Assembly (NCBI GenBank): GCA_947502405.1
Contig: CANMZT010000001.1
Span: 310,001 to 374,000 of the forward strand
DNA: 64,000 nt
Source: an uncultured Algibacter sp.
GTDB taxonomy: Bacteria; Bacteroidota; Bacteroidia; Flavobacteriales; Flavobacteriaceae
Direction: 5' to 3'
In this document: one piece after another, positions 9,410-18,197 of the stretch
Numbering within the stretch: the stretch's first letter is position 1
Layout: every line of letters begins with the position of its first letter
Made by a program: the position numbers and the translations under genes
The notes under the pieces: generated by a model
What the model saw: only the letters and a program-made list of their open reading frames with translations
The model's database searches: none
What the model was told of the DNA's origin: nothing

Positions 9410-11177
9410 TAAATTAGTCATTTACATAGGAATATTAGCAGTAGGACTTTTGTTAGGATGGTTTCTTTTTGGTAATTCATCTGCTAAAGAAACTGAACAT
9501 AATCACGAAGCAACAACAGAAACCAACCAAATGTGGACGTGTTCTATGCATCCACAGGTTATGCAACCAGAACCAGGCGATTGCCCAATTTGTGGTATGG
9601 ATTTAATTCCTGCTGCAAGTGGAAGTGATGGTTTATTGGCAGACCAATTCAAGCTTTCAGAAAATGCTATGGCATTGGCAAACATTCAAACGTCAATTGT
9701 CAACAATGGTAAAACAGAAGATAATACCATTAAATTATCTGGAAAAATTGTTGAAAATGAAGAAGCTAATGCAGTCCAAGTTAGTTATTTTTCAGGAAGA
9801 ATAGAACGTCTAAATGTGAGCTTTACAGGCGAAGAAGTTAGAAAAGGGCAGTTATTGGCAACTATCTATTCGCCAGAATTATATGCAGCGCAACAAGAAC
9901 TCATCACAGCAGCTTCATTAAAGGAATCACAACCTGCATTATACAAAGCTGTGCGTAACAAATTAAAATTGTGGAAGCTCTCTGAAAATCAAATTAATCA
10001 AATTGAAACTTCTGGTAAGGTTAAAGTAAACTTTCCGGTATATGCAACGGTTTCAGGTACGGTTTCAGATAAATTAGTCGAACAAGGCGATTATATTAAA
10101 CAAGGTCAACCTTTACTCAAAATAGCTAATCTAAACACGGTTTGGGCAAATTTTGATGTGTATGAAAATCAAATCGATTTATTTAAAAAAGGACAAGAAA
10201 TTTCAGTCACTACCAATACTTATTCTAATAAAGAATTCAAAGCTAAAGTAGATTTTATAGATCCTGTTTTAGATACAAAAACAAGAACTGTGAAATTAAG
10301 AGCGGTACTCAATAATAAACAGGACGTTTTTAAGCCAGGAATGTTTGTTGAAGGAAAAGTTAAAGGAATGACTTCAAGTAACGAACACGTATTGACCATT
10401 CCATCTACAGCCGTTTTATGGACAGGAGAACGTTCAGTTGTCTATATAAAAACAGACCCTACTCAACCTGTTTTTGAAATGCGAATTATTACATTAGGTA
10501 ATCAAATTGGCGATAATTATGAGGTGTTAGAGGGTTTGAGTATTGACGATGAGATAGTAACAAATGGAACGTTTACTGTTGATGGAGCAGCGCAATTACA
10601 AGGTAAAAAATCAATGATGAATAAAAAAGGTGGTAAAGTTATGACTGGTCATGAAGGACATCTTGGAATGGAAAAGGATCCTTCAGCAAATAATGAGAAT
10701 CATTCTAATATGAATGAGAGGATAAAAGTGTCTAAGGACTTTCAGAATCAGATTAAAGTCGTTTTTAATGATTATATCAAATTAAAAGATGCTTTGCTTA
10801 AAGATGATTCTAAGAAAGTCATTATTAAATCAAAAAGACTATTGGGTAATTTATCTAAGGTTGATATGAAGCTATTAAAAGATAAAGAGGCTCATGGTCA
10901 TTGGATGTCATTAGAAAAAGAAATAAAAGCATCGGCAACATCAATTTCAAACACATCAAATATTGAATCACAACGAAATCATTTTAAGCACCTCTCATCA
11001 CATTTAATTAGTACGATTCAGACATTTGGTATCAATGAAAAAGTCTTTGTTGAGTTTTGCCCGATGGTAGACGATAACAACGGTGCATACTGGTTGAGCA
11101 GGGAAGAAAAAGTAATCAATCCATATTTTGGGGGCGCAATGCTAACCTGTGGAGAAGTAAAACAAGTAATCGAATAG
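9399..11177 (+). CDS. CusB-like periplasmic adaptor with HMBD and C-terminal DUF3347
   Basis: Membrane-fusion protein linking an RND pump to an outer-membrane channel. Order: membrane anchor (about 7-26); a heavy-metal-binding motif WTCSMH...CPICGMDLIP (about 46-71); barrel-sandwich and hairpin domains (about 110-400); and, after a linker with GHEGHLGM, a DUF3347 domain (about 450-592) ending FCPMVDD...YWLS...NPYFGGAMLTCGEV. The DUF3347 extension parallels the free lipoprotein at 2945-3553. At 592 residues it is longer than a plain CusB (about 400). Its CusA partner is not in the window; the OMF at the left edge is a plausible channel. Confidence 0.9.
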   Translation: MKNNKLVIYIGILAVGLLLGWFLFGNSSAKETEHNHEATTETNQMWTCSMHPQVMQPEPGDCPICGMDLIPAASGSDGLLADQFKLSENAMALANIQTSIVNNGKTEDNTIKLSGKIVENEEANAVQVSYFSGRIERLNVSFTGEEVRKGQLLATIYSPELYAAQQELITAASLKESQPALYKAVRNKLKLWKLSENQINQIETSGKVKVNFPVYATVSGTVSDKLVEQGDYIKQGQPLLKIANLNTVWANFDVYENQIDLFKKGQEISVTTNTYSNKEFKAKVDFIDPVLDTKTRTVKLRAVLNNKQDVFKPGMFVEGKVKGMTSSNEHVLTIPSTAVLWTGERSVVYIKTDPTQPVFEMRIITLGNQIGDNYEVLEGLSIDDEIVTNGTFTVDGAAQLQGKKSMMNKKGGKVMTGHEGHLGMEKDPSANNENHSNMNERIKVSKDFQNQIKVVFNDYIKLKDALLKDDSKKVIIKSKRLLGNLSKVDMKLLKDKEAHGHWMSLEKEIKASATSISNTSNIESQRNHFKHLSSHLISTIQTFGINEKVFVEFCPMVDDNNGAYWLSREEKVINPYFGGAMLTCGEVKQVIE

Positions 11178-11212
11178 TAAAAATCAAATAATAACAATTA
11201 AATTTTAAAACA

Positions 11213-11653
11213 ATGAAAAAAGTAATTTTAAGTTTAGCAGTAGTAATGGCTATAGGTTTAACAAGTTGTAAAGACGAAACCAAGCAAGAAACAACAGAAA
11301 CAAAAACGGAAGTATCTAAAGACATGGCTATGGCGGATATATCTTTTGGTGTTAGAGGTAATTGCGGAATGTGTAAAAAAACCATTGAAAAAGCTGTTAA
11401 CAAAGTTGAAGGTGTGGCAAATGCAACATGGGATGTCGATAAAAAGAAAATAGATGTGTCTTTTGATGATGCCAAAACAGATGAAATGGCAATTCATAAC
11501 GCAATTGCAGCATCAGGTTATGATACTGAAAAGGTTTCTGGAAATGAGGAAGCTTACAGTAATTTACCAGGATGTTGTAAATATGAACATGATATGGTAA
11601 TGAATCAATCAGGAGATAAAAATGAAGAGGATCATTCAGACCATGACCATTAA
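11213..11653 (+). CDS. HMA-domain lipoprotein (periplasmic metal chaperone-like)
   Basis: The protein has 146 residues. A lipoprotein signal ends at the Cys in LTSCKD, followed by a polar Thr/Glu/Lys linker and an HMA-like fold (about 42-105) in which the metal loop reads GNCGMCKKT (CxxC), and later KVEGV and DVDKKKIDVSF. The tail contains two more adjacent Cys residues (PGCCKYEHDM) and a His/Asp-rich end (EEDHSDHDH). It is probably a periplasmic, membrane-tethered metal binder that passes copper to the adaptor upstream. It is the last gene of the copper run and is followed by a strong terminator. Confidence 0.85.
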   Translation: MKKVILSLAVVMAIGLTSCKDETKQETTETKTEVSKDMAMADISFGVRGNCGMCKKTIEKAVNKVEGVANATWDVDKKKIDVSFDDAKTDEMAIHNAIAASGYDTEKVSGNEEAYSNLPGCCKYEHDMVMNQSGDKNEEDHSDHDH

Positions 11654-11660
11654 TAATAAT

Positions 11661-11695
11661 TATAGAAGAGCCTTGTTAATTAAGGCTCTTCTATA
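11661..11695 (+). terminator. Rho-independent-type terminator of the copper operon
   Basis: A perfect 14-bp inverted repeat, TATAGAAGAGCCTT and its complement, around a 7-base loop, eight bases after the HMA lipoprotein stop. It separates the copper run from the czc module. Confidence 0.85.
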
Positions 11696-11718
11696 ATAAA
11701 AGTTACATGCATACGTTA

Positions 11719-11755
11719 TTTGCAACACCATTGCATTAAATAATTTATATCTTTG
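11719..11755 (+). promoter_or_regulatory. Operator-like palindrome and -7 box for the czc operon
   Basis: TGCAA-CACCA-TTGCA (11721-11735) is a perfect 5-bp interrupted palindrome followed, 12 bases on, by TATCTTTG (11748-11755), a perfect Bacteroidetes -7 element (TAnnTTTG). A closely matching block with the shared core CCATTGCATT lies at 18135-18171, downstream of the Fur-family gene. The most economical reading is an operator for that Fur-family protein. The -7 box ends only five bases before the ATG at 11761, so the transcript may be nearly leaderless. Confidence 0.6.
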
Positions 11756-11760
11756 CTACG

Positions 11761-12072
11761 ATGAATTTTTTAGCCTTCATATTATCAATTTATATTTTCG
11801 CGCTTAATTTAGCACCTTGCGAAGATAATGCTACGCTTGATAATGAGGTTCAAACAGAAATTTCACAAGGAATGGACAATGACCATCAACATCAAGATTC
11901 AGATTTATGTTCGCCTTTTTGTATTTGTCAATGCTGCCATGTAAGTGCTGTGCATTTTGATATTCCAGATTTAAAATTAGACATATCTTTTATTTCCACA
12001 AAAGATGTTTTATACCTAAACGGTTCAGAAAAAGACTTCACAAATTCCGTTTTACAACCACCACAAGTATAA
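11761..12072 (+). CDS. Small exported Cys/His-rich protein, DUF6660-like
   Basis: A 103-residue protein with an N-terminal hydrophobic segment (FLAFILSIYIFALNLAPC), then an acidic/His linker (DNDHQHQDSD) and a Cys cluster, CSPFCICQCCHV. The pattern and the position just before a CzcA gene fit the DUF6660 family of Bacteroidetes metal-efflux loci; I recall the family but could not check it. It may bind metal in the periplasm. It is the first gene after the operator at 11719-11755. Confidence 0.65.
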   Translation: MNFLAFILSIYIFALNLAPCEDNATLDNEVQTEISQGMDNDHQHQDSDLCSPFCICQCCHVSAVHFDIPDLKLDISFISTKDVLYLNGSEKDFTNSVLQPPQV

Positions 12073-12075
12073 TGA

Positions 12076-12095
12076 ATACCTGCAAACGCAGGTAT
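12076..12095 (+). other. Hairpin between the DUF6660-like gene and czcA
   Basis: ATACCTGC-AAAC-GCAGGTAT, a perfect 8-bp stem with a 4-base loop, lies three bases after the stop of the small gene. There is no long T tract, so it may act as an mRNA-processing or partial attenuation site within the operon rather than as a full terminator. Confidence 0.5.
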
Positions 12096-12170
12096 ATTAT
12101 AAATCTATGCTACCATCGATACCAGTTGGTAACTATTCTTTATTTATAAATTCATTATAACTATAATTCT

Positions 12171-15100
12171 ATGATTAATAAAATCATTGATTTTTCAATC
12201 AATAACAAATTCATCATTGGTTTGCTAACACTTACCATTGTTGGAGCAGGTATTTGGAGTATGACCCAAGTACCAATCGATGCTGTTCCAGATATTACCA
12301 ACAACCAAGTACAAGTCATTACACAAGCACCAAATTTAGGAACAGAGGATATTGAGCAAATTATTACTTATCCAGTAGAGGTGGCAATGAGTAATCTGCC
12401 TAATGTTCAAGAAATTCGTTCAATTTCTCGTTTTGGCTTATCAGTTGTTACCATAGTTTTTGACGATGATATGGGAACATATCTGCCGCGTCAATTAGTC
12501 GCTGAAAAACTCAACGACATTAAAGGACAAATTCCCGAGGGATTCGGAGAACCTTCAATGGGGCCTATTTCATCTGGTCTTGGAGAAATATATCAATACA
12601 CACTTAAAGTCAAAGCAGAATATAAGGACAAATATTCGGTTACTGATTTGCGCACCATGCAAGATTGGATAGTACAACGTCAAATGGCAATGGTTGAGGG
12701 TGTTGTTGAAGTTAATGCTATTGGTGGAAAAATTAAGCAATATGAAGTCGCTGTCGACCCAAATGAGTTGCGAGCAATCGGATTAACAATTACCGATGTC
12801 TTTGAAGCGTTGGAAAACAACAATCAAAATACAGGTGGTGCATATATCGAAAAGAACCATCAAGCCAATTTTATTCGTGGCGAAGGCTTAGTGCGTAGTT
12901 TGGATGATATTAAAAAAATTACAGTAAAAAATATAAATAATATTCCTATAACTATTGGAGACATTGCCAAAGTGCAATTTGGCTCTGCTATACGTTACGG
13001 CGCATTAACACAAGATGGCGAAGGCGAAGTTGTAGGTGGTTTGGTAATGATGCTTAAAGGGGCTAATTCAAACGATGTTATCGAGAATGTAAAAGAGCGC
13101 ATGGCTCAAATAGAAAAGTCATTACCCGAAGGTGTAATTATTGAACCTTTATTAGACCGAAGTAAATTAATAGCAGAAACTACATCAACTGTAGCAACAA
13201 ACCTTATTGAAGGCGCATTAATTGTAATATTTGTACTCATTTTTTTATTAGGAAACTGGCGAGGTGGTTTAATAGTAGCATCCACTATCCCATTATCGTT
13301 GTTGTTTGCCTTTATATTGATGAATGTATTTGATGTGTGGGCAAACCTAATGAGCTTGGGTGCGATTGATTTTGGAATCATTGTAGATGGAGCAGTAATA
13401 ATAGTTGAAAGTACTGTATTTCTCATTACATCCCGAGTACTTAAAAAGAAGAGCCTTACAGCAAAAGAAAGAGATAAGGTAGCTTCAAATGCTTCAAAAA
13501 AAATGATGAATGCTGCGTTTTTCGGTCAGCTTATTATCCTTATTGTTTTTCTTCCAATTCTGGCTTTACAAGGTATTGAAGGGAAAATGTTTAAACCAAT
13601 GGCATTGACATTCATTTTCGCAATGATTGGCGCCATGGTGCTTTGTTTGACCTATGTGCCAATGATGTCTGCCTTGATTTTAAGAGCACCAAAAAACGAC
13701 AAAAAATCATATGGCGATAAATTTGTGCATTGGGTAGAACGTAAATATCAACCGTTGTTAGAAAAAGCCTTAAAGAAAGGTAAACTAATAATTGGTGTTT
13801 CTGTTGTTTTATTTGGTATTGCAGTCTTTATGTTTACGAGAATGGGAGGCGAATTTATACCACAACTTGATGAAGGAGATATTGCGTTTCACGCCATTTT
13901 AAAACCAGGTAGTTCCCTTAAAGAAACTATTGAAACGACTACAAAAATTGAACAAATTGTAAAGGCAAAGTTTCCAGAAGTTGAAAAAATTGTAAGTCGA
14001 ATTGGTGTTGCTGAAATTCCAACAGACCCAATGCCAATGGATTTGGCTGATGTTTTTGTAATTCTGAAGCCAAAAAGCGAATGGACAACAGCCATTACAA
14101 AAGATGAATTGATAGAGAAGATGAAAGAAGCGGTTGAAATCGTTCCAGGTGTTAACTATGAATTTACACAACCTATCGAAATGCGCTTCAACGAATTACT
14201 AGAAGGTGTTAGAGAGGACATTGCCATAAAACTTTATGGAGAAGATATAAATGTACTGTCTCAAAAAGCAGAAGAAATATCTCAAATTATTGCAGGTACA
14301 GAAGGTATTGGAGATATGAAGGCCGAAGCCACAACAGGCTTACCACAAATGACCATTACCTACAATAGAAATAAATTAGCACAATACGGACTGCAAATAA
14401 ATACTTTAAATCAAATCGTTCAATCGGCTTTTGCAGGTGGAACAGCAGGAATTATTTTTGAAGGCGAAAAGCGATTCGATTTAGTGGTAAGGTTAAATTC
14501 TCAAAACAGAAAGGATATTTCAGATGTTCAAAATTTATATATTAATTTACCGTCTGGTACTCAAATTCCACTTCGTGAAGTTGCAGATATAAGCTACAAA
14601 GCAGGCCCAATGCAAATAAGCAGGGATAATACAAACAGAAGGACCTATGTTGGTATTAATGTAAGAGGGCGTGATGTAAAATCTTTAGTAACCGAGATTA
14701 AATCAAAGTTAGACGCTAAACTTGAATTACCAACTGGCTATTTTATTAGGTATGGTGGTGCATTTGAAAACTTAGAACGTGCAAGTAACAGATTACAAAC
14801 TGTAGTTCCAATTGCGTTATTGCTCATTTTTGTACTTATTTATTTTGCTTTGAAATCGTTGCCACAAACTTTAATGATTTATATCGCAATTCCTATGGCA
14901 ACCATTGGTGGTGTAGTAGCATTGTGGTTAAGGGATATGCCCTTTAGTATTTCGGCAGGTGTAGGTTTTATTGTTTTGTTTGGCGTCGCTGTTCTTAACG
15001 GTCTGGTAATGATAAGCGGACTGAATGAGTTGAAAGAAGAAGGTGTTACCAATCTTAAAGATAGAATTATAGAAGGTACAAAACGAAGAATTAGGCCAAT

Positions 15101-16505
15101 TATGCTGACGGCTTTTACAGATGTTTTAGGGTTTTTACCTATGGCAATTTCAGCATCAGCTGGTGCAGAAGTACAAAGACCTTTAGCGACGGTTGTAATT
15201 GGTGGTTTACTAACCTCAACATTATTAACATTGTTCGTGTTGCCGATATTATATCATTGGGTAGAAAGCAAATCATTCAAGTTTAGAGCAAATAAAAAAG
15301 TAATTATCGTTACTGTAATGGTAGCTTTTATGTTTTTGTTGCCAATAACAGGAAACGCCCAAGAAGTTAATGATACGTTACCAATTATTTCAATGAATGA
15401 AGCGGTTAAATTATCAAAAGAAAATTTTCCGCTTTTAAAACAAAAGCAATTAGAAATTAGCAAACAAGAACAGTTAAAAAGTACAGCTTACGATTTTGGT
15501 ACATCTCAAATTTTTACTGGAGGCGAGGAAATTAATAACGGAAATGGTATTTATACGACTATTGGAATTGGTCAAAGTAACATTGATGTGTTCGGTATTT
15601 CTGCAAAAAAGCGATTGCAAGAACAACGCATTCAATTAGCTCAAAAGGCGTTTCAGCTTTCAGAATTAGATTTAGAATTGGAAGTGAAAAAGGCGTGGGC
15701 AAATGCCTTGCAGAGTAAAAGGAATTATAAATTATACAAAGAATTAGATTCTATATATACCAATTTTGAAAAAGCAGTAGCATTAAATTATGAAGTTGAA
15801 GCTATTTCCAAGTTAGAATATTCAGCAGCTAAAAATCAAGCCTTACAGATTCAAAATAAATTTATGCAATCAAAAAGTGAATACAATATTGCATTACAAC
15901 AGTTAAACCTATGGCTGGTTTCTGATACGTTCTATACGGTTCCAAATGATTTTGAAATAACCAATGAAATTGATGTTGATACTTTTAGCATAGAAGAACA
16001 TCCCTTATATGGTCTAGCACAATTACAAGTGTCAGAAGCAGAAGCAACATATAAAGCTGCCAAAGCAGATAACTTACCCAAGTTAAATCTTCAAGGTGGT
16101 TTACAAAATGTAAATGGAAATTCAGGTTTTTATACGTATCAAGCAGGTGTTTCTATTCCTTTTTTGTCTGGTACAAATAAAGCAAAAGTTGAAACTGCAA
16201 AAATAGATAAGGAAATTGCCGAAACGAACATTCAGTTTAAAAAACAAGAAGTACAATCCAAGTTTCTACAATCAAAAGAGAATTATCAAAAATGGAAGAC
16301 CTCTTGGCTTTTCTATAAAAATGAGGTTTTACCACTTGTAAAAGAACAAAAAGTGGGTGCTTTATTTGCCTATAGAGAAGGCGAGGTAGATTATACAGGA
16401 TTTACACAACTCATAAAAGAAGCTATCCAATCTGAATTACAAGCTCAAGAAGCATTAATAAATTATTTAGAAAGTACATTTCAACTACAATATTTTAATA
16501 AATAA
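12171..16505 (+). CDS. czcA: CzcA/CusA-family RND metal pump fused to an outer-membrane factor
   Basis: The first ~1045 residues are a heavy-metal RND proton antiporter. The TM4 motif DFGIIVDGAVIIVES carries Asp400, Asp406 and Glu413, the pattern of CzcA-type pumps for Zn, Co and Cd rather than of monovalent Cu/Ag pumps. An extra hydrophobic segment follows (about 1045-1065, VIIVTVMVAFMFLLPI) and then a TolC-like domain (about 1070-1444) with the usual repeated helical pattern (AVKLSKENFPLLKQKQLE; later FLQSKENYQKW). The single chain thus combines inner-membrane pump and outer-membrane channel. Fused proteins of this length occur in Bacteroidetes. The adaptor gene starts five bases after the stop. 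Confidence 0.93.
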   Translation: MINKIIDFSINNKFIIGLLTLTIVGAGIWSMTQVPIDAVPDITNNQVQVITQAPNLGTEDIEQIITYPVEVAMSNLPNVQEIRSISRFGLSVVTIVFDDDMGTYLPRQLVAEKLNDIKGQIPEGFGEPSMGPISSGLGEIYQYTLKVKAEYKDKYSVTDLRTMQDWIVQRQMAMVEGVVEVNAIGGKIKQYEVAVDPNELRAIGLTITDVFEALENNNQNTGGAYIEKNHQANFIRGEGLVRSLDDIKKITVKNINNIPITIGDIAKVQFGSAIRYGALTQDGEGEVVGGLVMMLKGANSNDVIENVKERMAQIEKSLPEGVIIEPLLDRSKLIAETTSTVATNLIEGALIVIFVLIFLLGNWRGGLIVASTIPLSLLFAFILMNVFDVWANLMSLGAIDFGIIVDGAVIIVESTVFLITSRVLKKKSLTAKERDKVASNASKKMMNAAFFGQLIILIVFLPILALQGIEGKMFKPMALTFIFAMIGAMVLCLTYVPMMSALILRAPKNDKKSYGDKFVHWVERKYQPLLEKALKKGKLIIGVSVVLFGIAVFMFTRMGGEFIPQLDEGDIAFHAILKPGSSLKETIETTTKIEQIVKAKFPEVEKIVSRIGVAEIPTDPMPMDLADVFVILKPKSEWTTAITKDELIEKMKEAVEIVPGVNYEFTQPIEMRFNELLEGVREDIAIKLYGEDINVLSQKAEEISQIIAGTEGIGDMKAEATTGLPQMTITYNRNKLAQYGLQINTLNQIVQSAFAGGTAGIIFEGEKRFDLVVRLNSQNRKDISDVQNLYINLPSGTQIPLREVADISYKAGPMQISRDNTNRRTYVGINVRGRDVKSLVTEIKSKLDAKLELPTGYFIRYGGAFENLERASNRLQTVVPIALLLIFVLIYFALKSLPQTLMIYIAIPMATIGGVVALWLRDMPFSISAGVGFIVLFGVAVLNGLVMISGLNELKEEGVTNLKDRIIEGTKRRIRPIMLTAFTDVLGFLPMAISASAGAEVQRPLATVVIGGLLTSTLLTLFVLPILYHWVESKSFKFRANKKVIIVTVMVAFMFLLPITGNAQEVNDTLPIISMNEAVKLSKENFPLLKQKQLEISKQEQLKSTAYDFGTSQIFTGGEEINNGNGIYTTIGIGQSNIDVFGISAKKRLQEQRIQLAQKAFQLSELDLELEVKKAWANALQSKRNYKLYKELDSIYTNFEKAVALNYEVEAISKLEYSAAKNQALQIQNKFMQSKSEYNIALQQLNLWLVSDTFYTVPNDFEITNEIDVDTFSIEEHPLYGLAQLQVSEAEATYKAAKADNLPKLNLQGGLQNVNGNSGFYTYQAGVSIPFLSGTNKAKVETAKIDKEIAETNIQFKKQEVQSKFLQSKENYQKWKTSWLFYKNEVLPLVKEQKVGALFAYREGEVDYTGFTQLIKEAIQSELQAQEALINYLESTFQLQYFNK

Positions 16506-16509
16506 GAAA

Positions 16510-17715
16510 ATGAAAAACACACGATATATAATCTTAACATTACTTGCAGTTTCACTTTTAGTTGTTGCATGTGGAAATAAAGAAAGTCATAAAGAAGGCG
16601 ATGGTCATGAACACAATGAAGATGCAAAGCCAGAAGCTGAAGAAGCCCATAGTGATGAAGAAGAAGTGATGCTTTCACAGCAACAGTTTGACGCCTTAAA
16701 AATGAAAACTGACACCTTGGTATTGCGCAATATGAGCGGTTATGTAGAAGCGAATGGCACATTGGAAGTGCCACCACAAAACGAAGCTGCAATAACTTCT
16801 GTAGTTGGTGCTAATGTGGTATCTATAAAAGTTATTGAAGGCGATAAAGTTAAAAAAGGTCAAGTGGTTGCATATCTATCACATCCTAATATTATAAAAA
16901 TGCAGACTGATTATTTGAATGCTTTTAGCAACAGTAATTTTTTAAAGAAGAACTACGAGCGTCAACAAAAATTAAATGATGCAGGAGTTGGCTCTGGTGC
17001 AAATTTTCAAAAAGCCGAAGCAGAATATGATGCCTCTAAAGCGATGGTAAACGGATTGGAAGCCCAATTGAGACTATTAAACATAAACACGTCATCAATA
17101 CGAAATGGAACAATTGCTCAAAGTATATCATTAATAAGCCCAATAGAAGGCTTTGTCCAAAAAGTTGAAGTTAAAACAGGACAATATGTTGAGCCACAAA
17201 CCGAACTTTTTGAAATTGTAAACACGCATCACGTTCACGCAGATTTAATGGTGTTCGAAAAAGACGTTTATAAAGTAAAGAAAGGTCAAAAAGTGATTTT
17301 CAATTTACAGTCCAATACAGAAGAAGATCTTACAGCTGAAATCTATTCGGTAAGTAAGACTTTTGAAGATAATCCTAAAGCACTTCACGTACACGCTGAA
17401 ATTGAAAACAAAAAAGGGAATCTAATTCCAGGGATGTATATAAGAGGTAAAATTCAAGTTGAGAATACAGAAACTAAGGCATTACCAGAAAGTGCTATTA
17501 TAAAAGAGGGCGATAGGTTTTATGTTTTTTCAGTAGAAAGAGAAAATGAAGATTGGAGTTTTAAACCTATTGAAGTGCTTTTAGGGGCAAAAGATGGCGA
17601 TTGGATTGCTGTTCAATTTACTGAAGAGCAAGATAAAACCATGAAATTTGCTTATAATAATGCATATTATTTAATTGCTGAAATGAAAAAGGGCGAAGCA
17701 GAACACGAACATTAA
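16510..17715 (+). CDS. czcB: CzcB-type periplasmic adaptor lipoprotein
   Basis: A 401-residue membrane-fusion protein. The lipoprotein signal ends at Cys21 (LLVVACGN), then comes a His/Glu/Asp-rich stretch (HKEGDGHEHNEDAKPEAEE) likely to bind divalent metals. The lipoyl-like half-motifs (VISIKVIEGDKVKKGQVVAYLSHP and SLISPIEGFVQKVEVKTGQYV in outline) flank a helical hairpin. The protein ends in GEAEHEH. It is the natural partner of the fused CzcA pump upstream and is followed two bases later by the regulator. Confidence 0.9.
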   Translation: MKNTRYIILTLLAVSLLVVACGNKESHKEGDGHEHNEDAKPEAEEAHSDEEEVMLSQQQFDALKMKTDTLVLRNMSGYVEANGTLEVPPQNEAAITSVVGANVVSIKVIEGDKVKKGQVVAYLSHPNIIKMQTDYLNAFSNSNFLKKNYERQQKLNDAGVGSGANFQKAEAEYDASKAMVNGLEAQLRLLNINTSSIRNGTIAQSISLISPIEGFVQKVEVKTGQYVEPQTELFEIVNTHHVHADLMVFEKDVYKVKKGQKVIFNLQSNTEEDLTAEIYSVSKTFEDNPKALHVHAEIENKKGNLIPGMYIRGKIQVENTETKALPESAIIKEGDRFYVFSVERENEDWSFKPIEVLLGAKDGDWIAVQFTEEQDKTMKFAYNNAYYLIAEMKKGEAEHEH

Positions 17716-17717
17716 TT

Positions 17718-18131
17718 ATGGAAACAATAGAACAAGTATTAGAGTCGAGAAGCATTCGTGTTACAGCAATGCGTATGTTAATTTATAAGTTTCTTGCAGA
17801 AAAAGAGGTAGCTGTTACTTTAAGTGACATAGAAAATGCGTTTGTAAAAGCAGATAGAACTACATTATACAGAACTATAAAAACTTTTGAGGAAAAAGCG
17901 ATTGTGCATCAAATAGATGATGGTACTGGGATTACAAAATATGCGTTATGTGAACAAGGTTGTAATTGCGATATAAAAACTGATTTGCATTTACACTTTC
18001 ATTGTAATAATTGTAATGAAACCATTTGCTTAACAGACCATAAAATACCTCAAATAAAAGTACCTGATGGTTTTGTTTCAGAAAATGTAAACTTGGTTGT
18101 AAAAGGTATATGTGATAAGTGTAGTGGATAA
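17718..18131 (+). CDS. Fur-family metal-responsive repressor
   Basis: A 137-residue regulator with the Fur fold: an N-terminal winged helix (SIRVTAMRMLIYKFLAE; DRTTLYRTIKTFEEK), then a dimerisation domain with Cys/His metal ligands (CEQGCNCD, HLHFHCNNC, CDKC). CxxC pairs near the end indicate a structural zinc site. It closes the czc operon and probably represses it. A matching palindrome precedes both this operon (11721-11735) and the next one (18136-18150), suggesting that both are its targets. The sensed metal (Zn, Cd, Co or another) cannot be told. Confidence 0.88.
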   Translation: METIEQVLESRSIRVTAMRMLIYKFLAEKEVAVTLSDIENAFVKADRTTLYRTIKTFEEKAIVHQIDDGTGITKYALCEQGCNCDIKTDLHLHFHCNNCNETICLTDHKIPQIKVPDGFVSENVNLVVKGICDKCSG

Positions 18132-18134
18132 TAA

Positions 18135-18171
18135 TTGCACTTCCATTGCATTGGTTTTTATAGCATTTTTG
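18135..18171 (+). promoter_or_regulatory. Second operator-like palindrome and -7 box
   Basis: TTGCAC-TTCC-ATTGCA (18135-18150) matches the block at 11720-11735 (shared TGCA and CCATTGCATT, same 15-base core spacing). A -7-like CATTTTTG lies at 18164-18171, one mismatch from TAnnTTTG and at nearly the same distance (13 versus 12 bases). It would drive the gene block starting at 18198 under the same Fur-family control. Confidence 0.55.
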
Positions 18172-18197
18172 TATCACCATAATTAATATAGGAATCA

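Noticed and set aside
12119-12133. Short palindrome TACCA-GT-TGGTA before czcA as an operator
   Set aside because: Only five paired bases, inside the operon, and no second copy elsewhere in the window.
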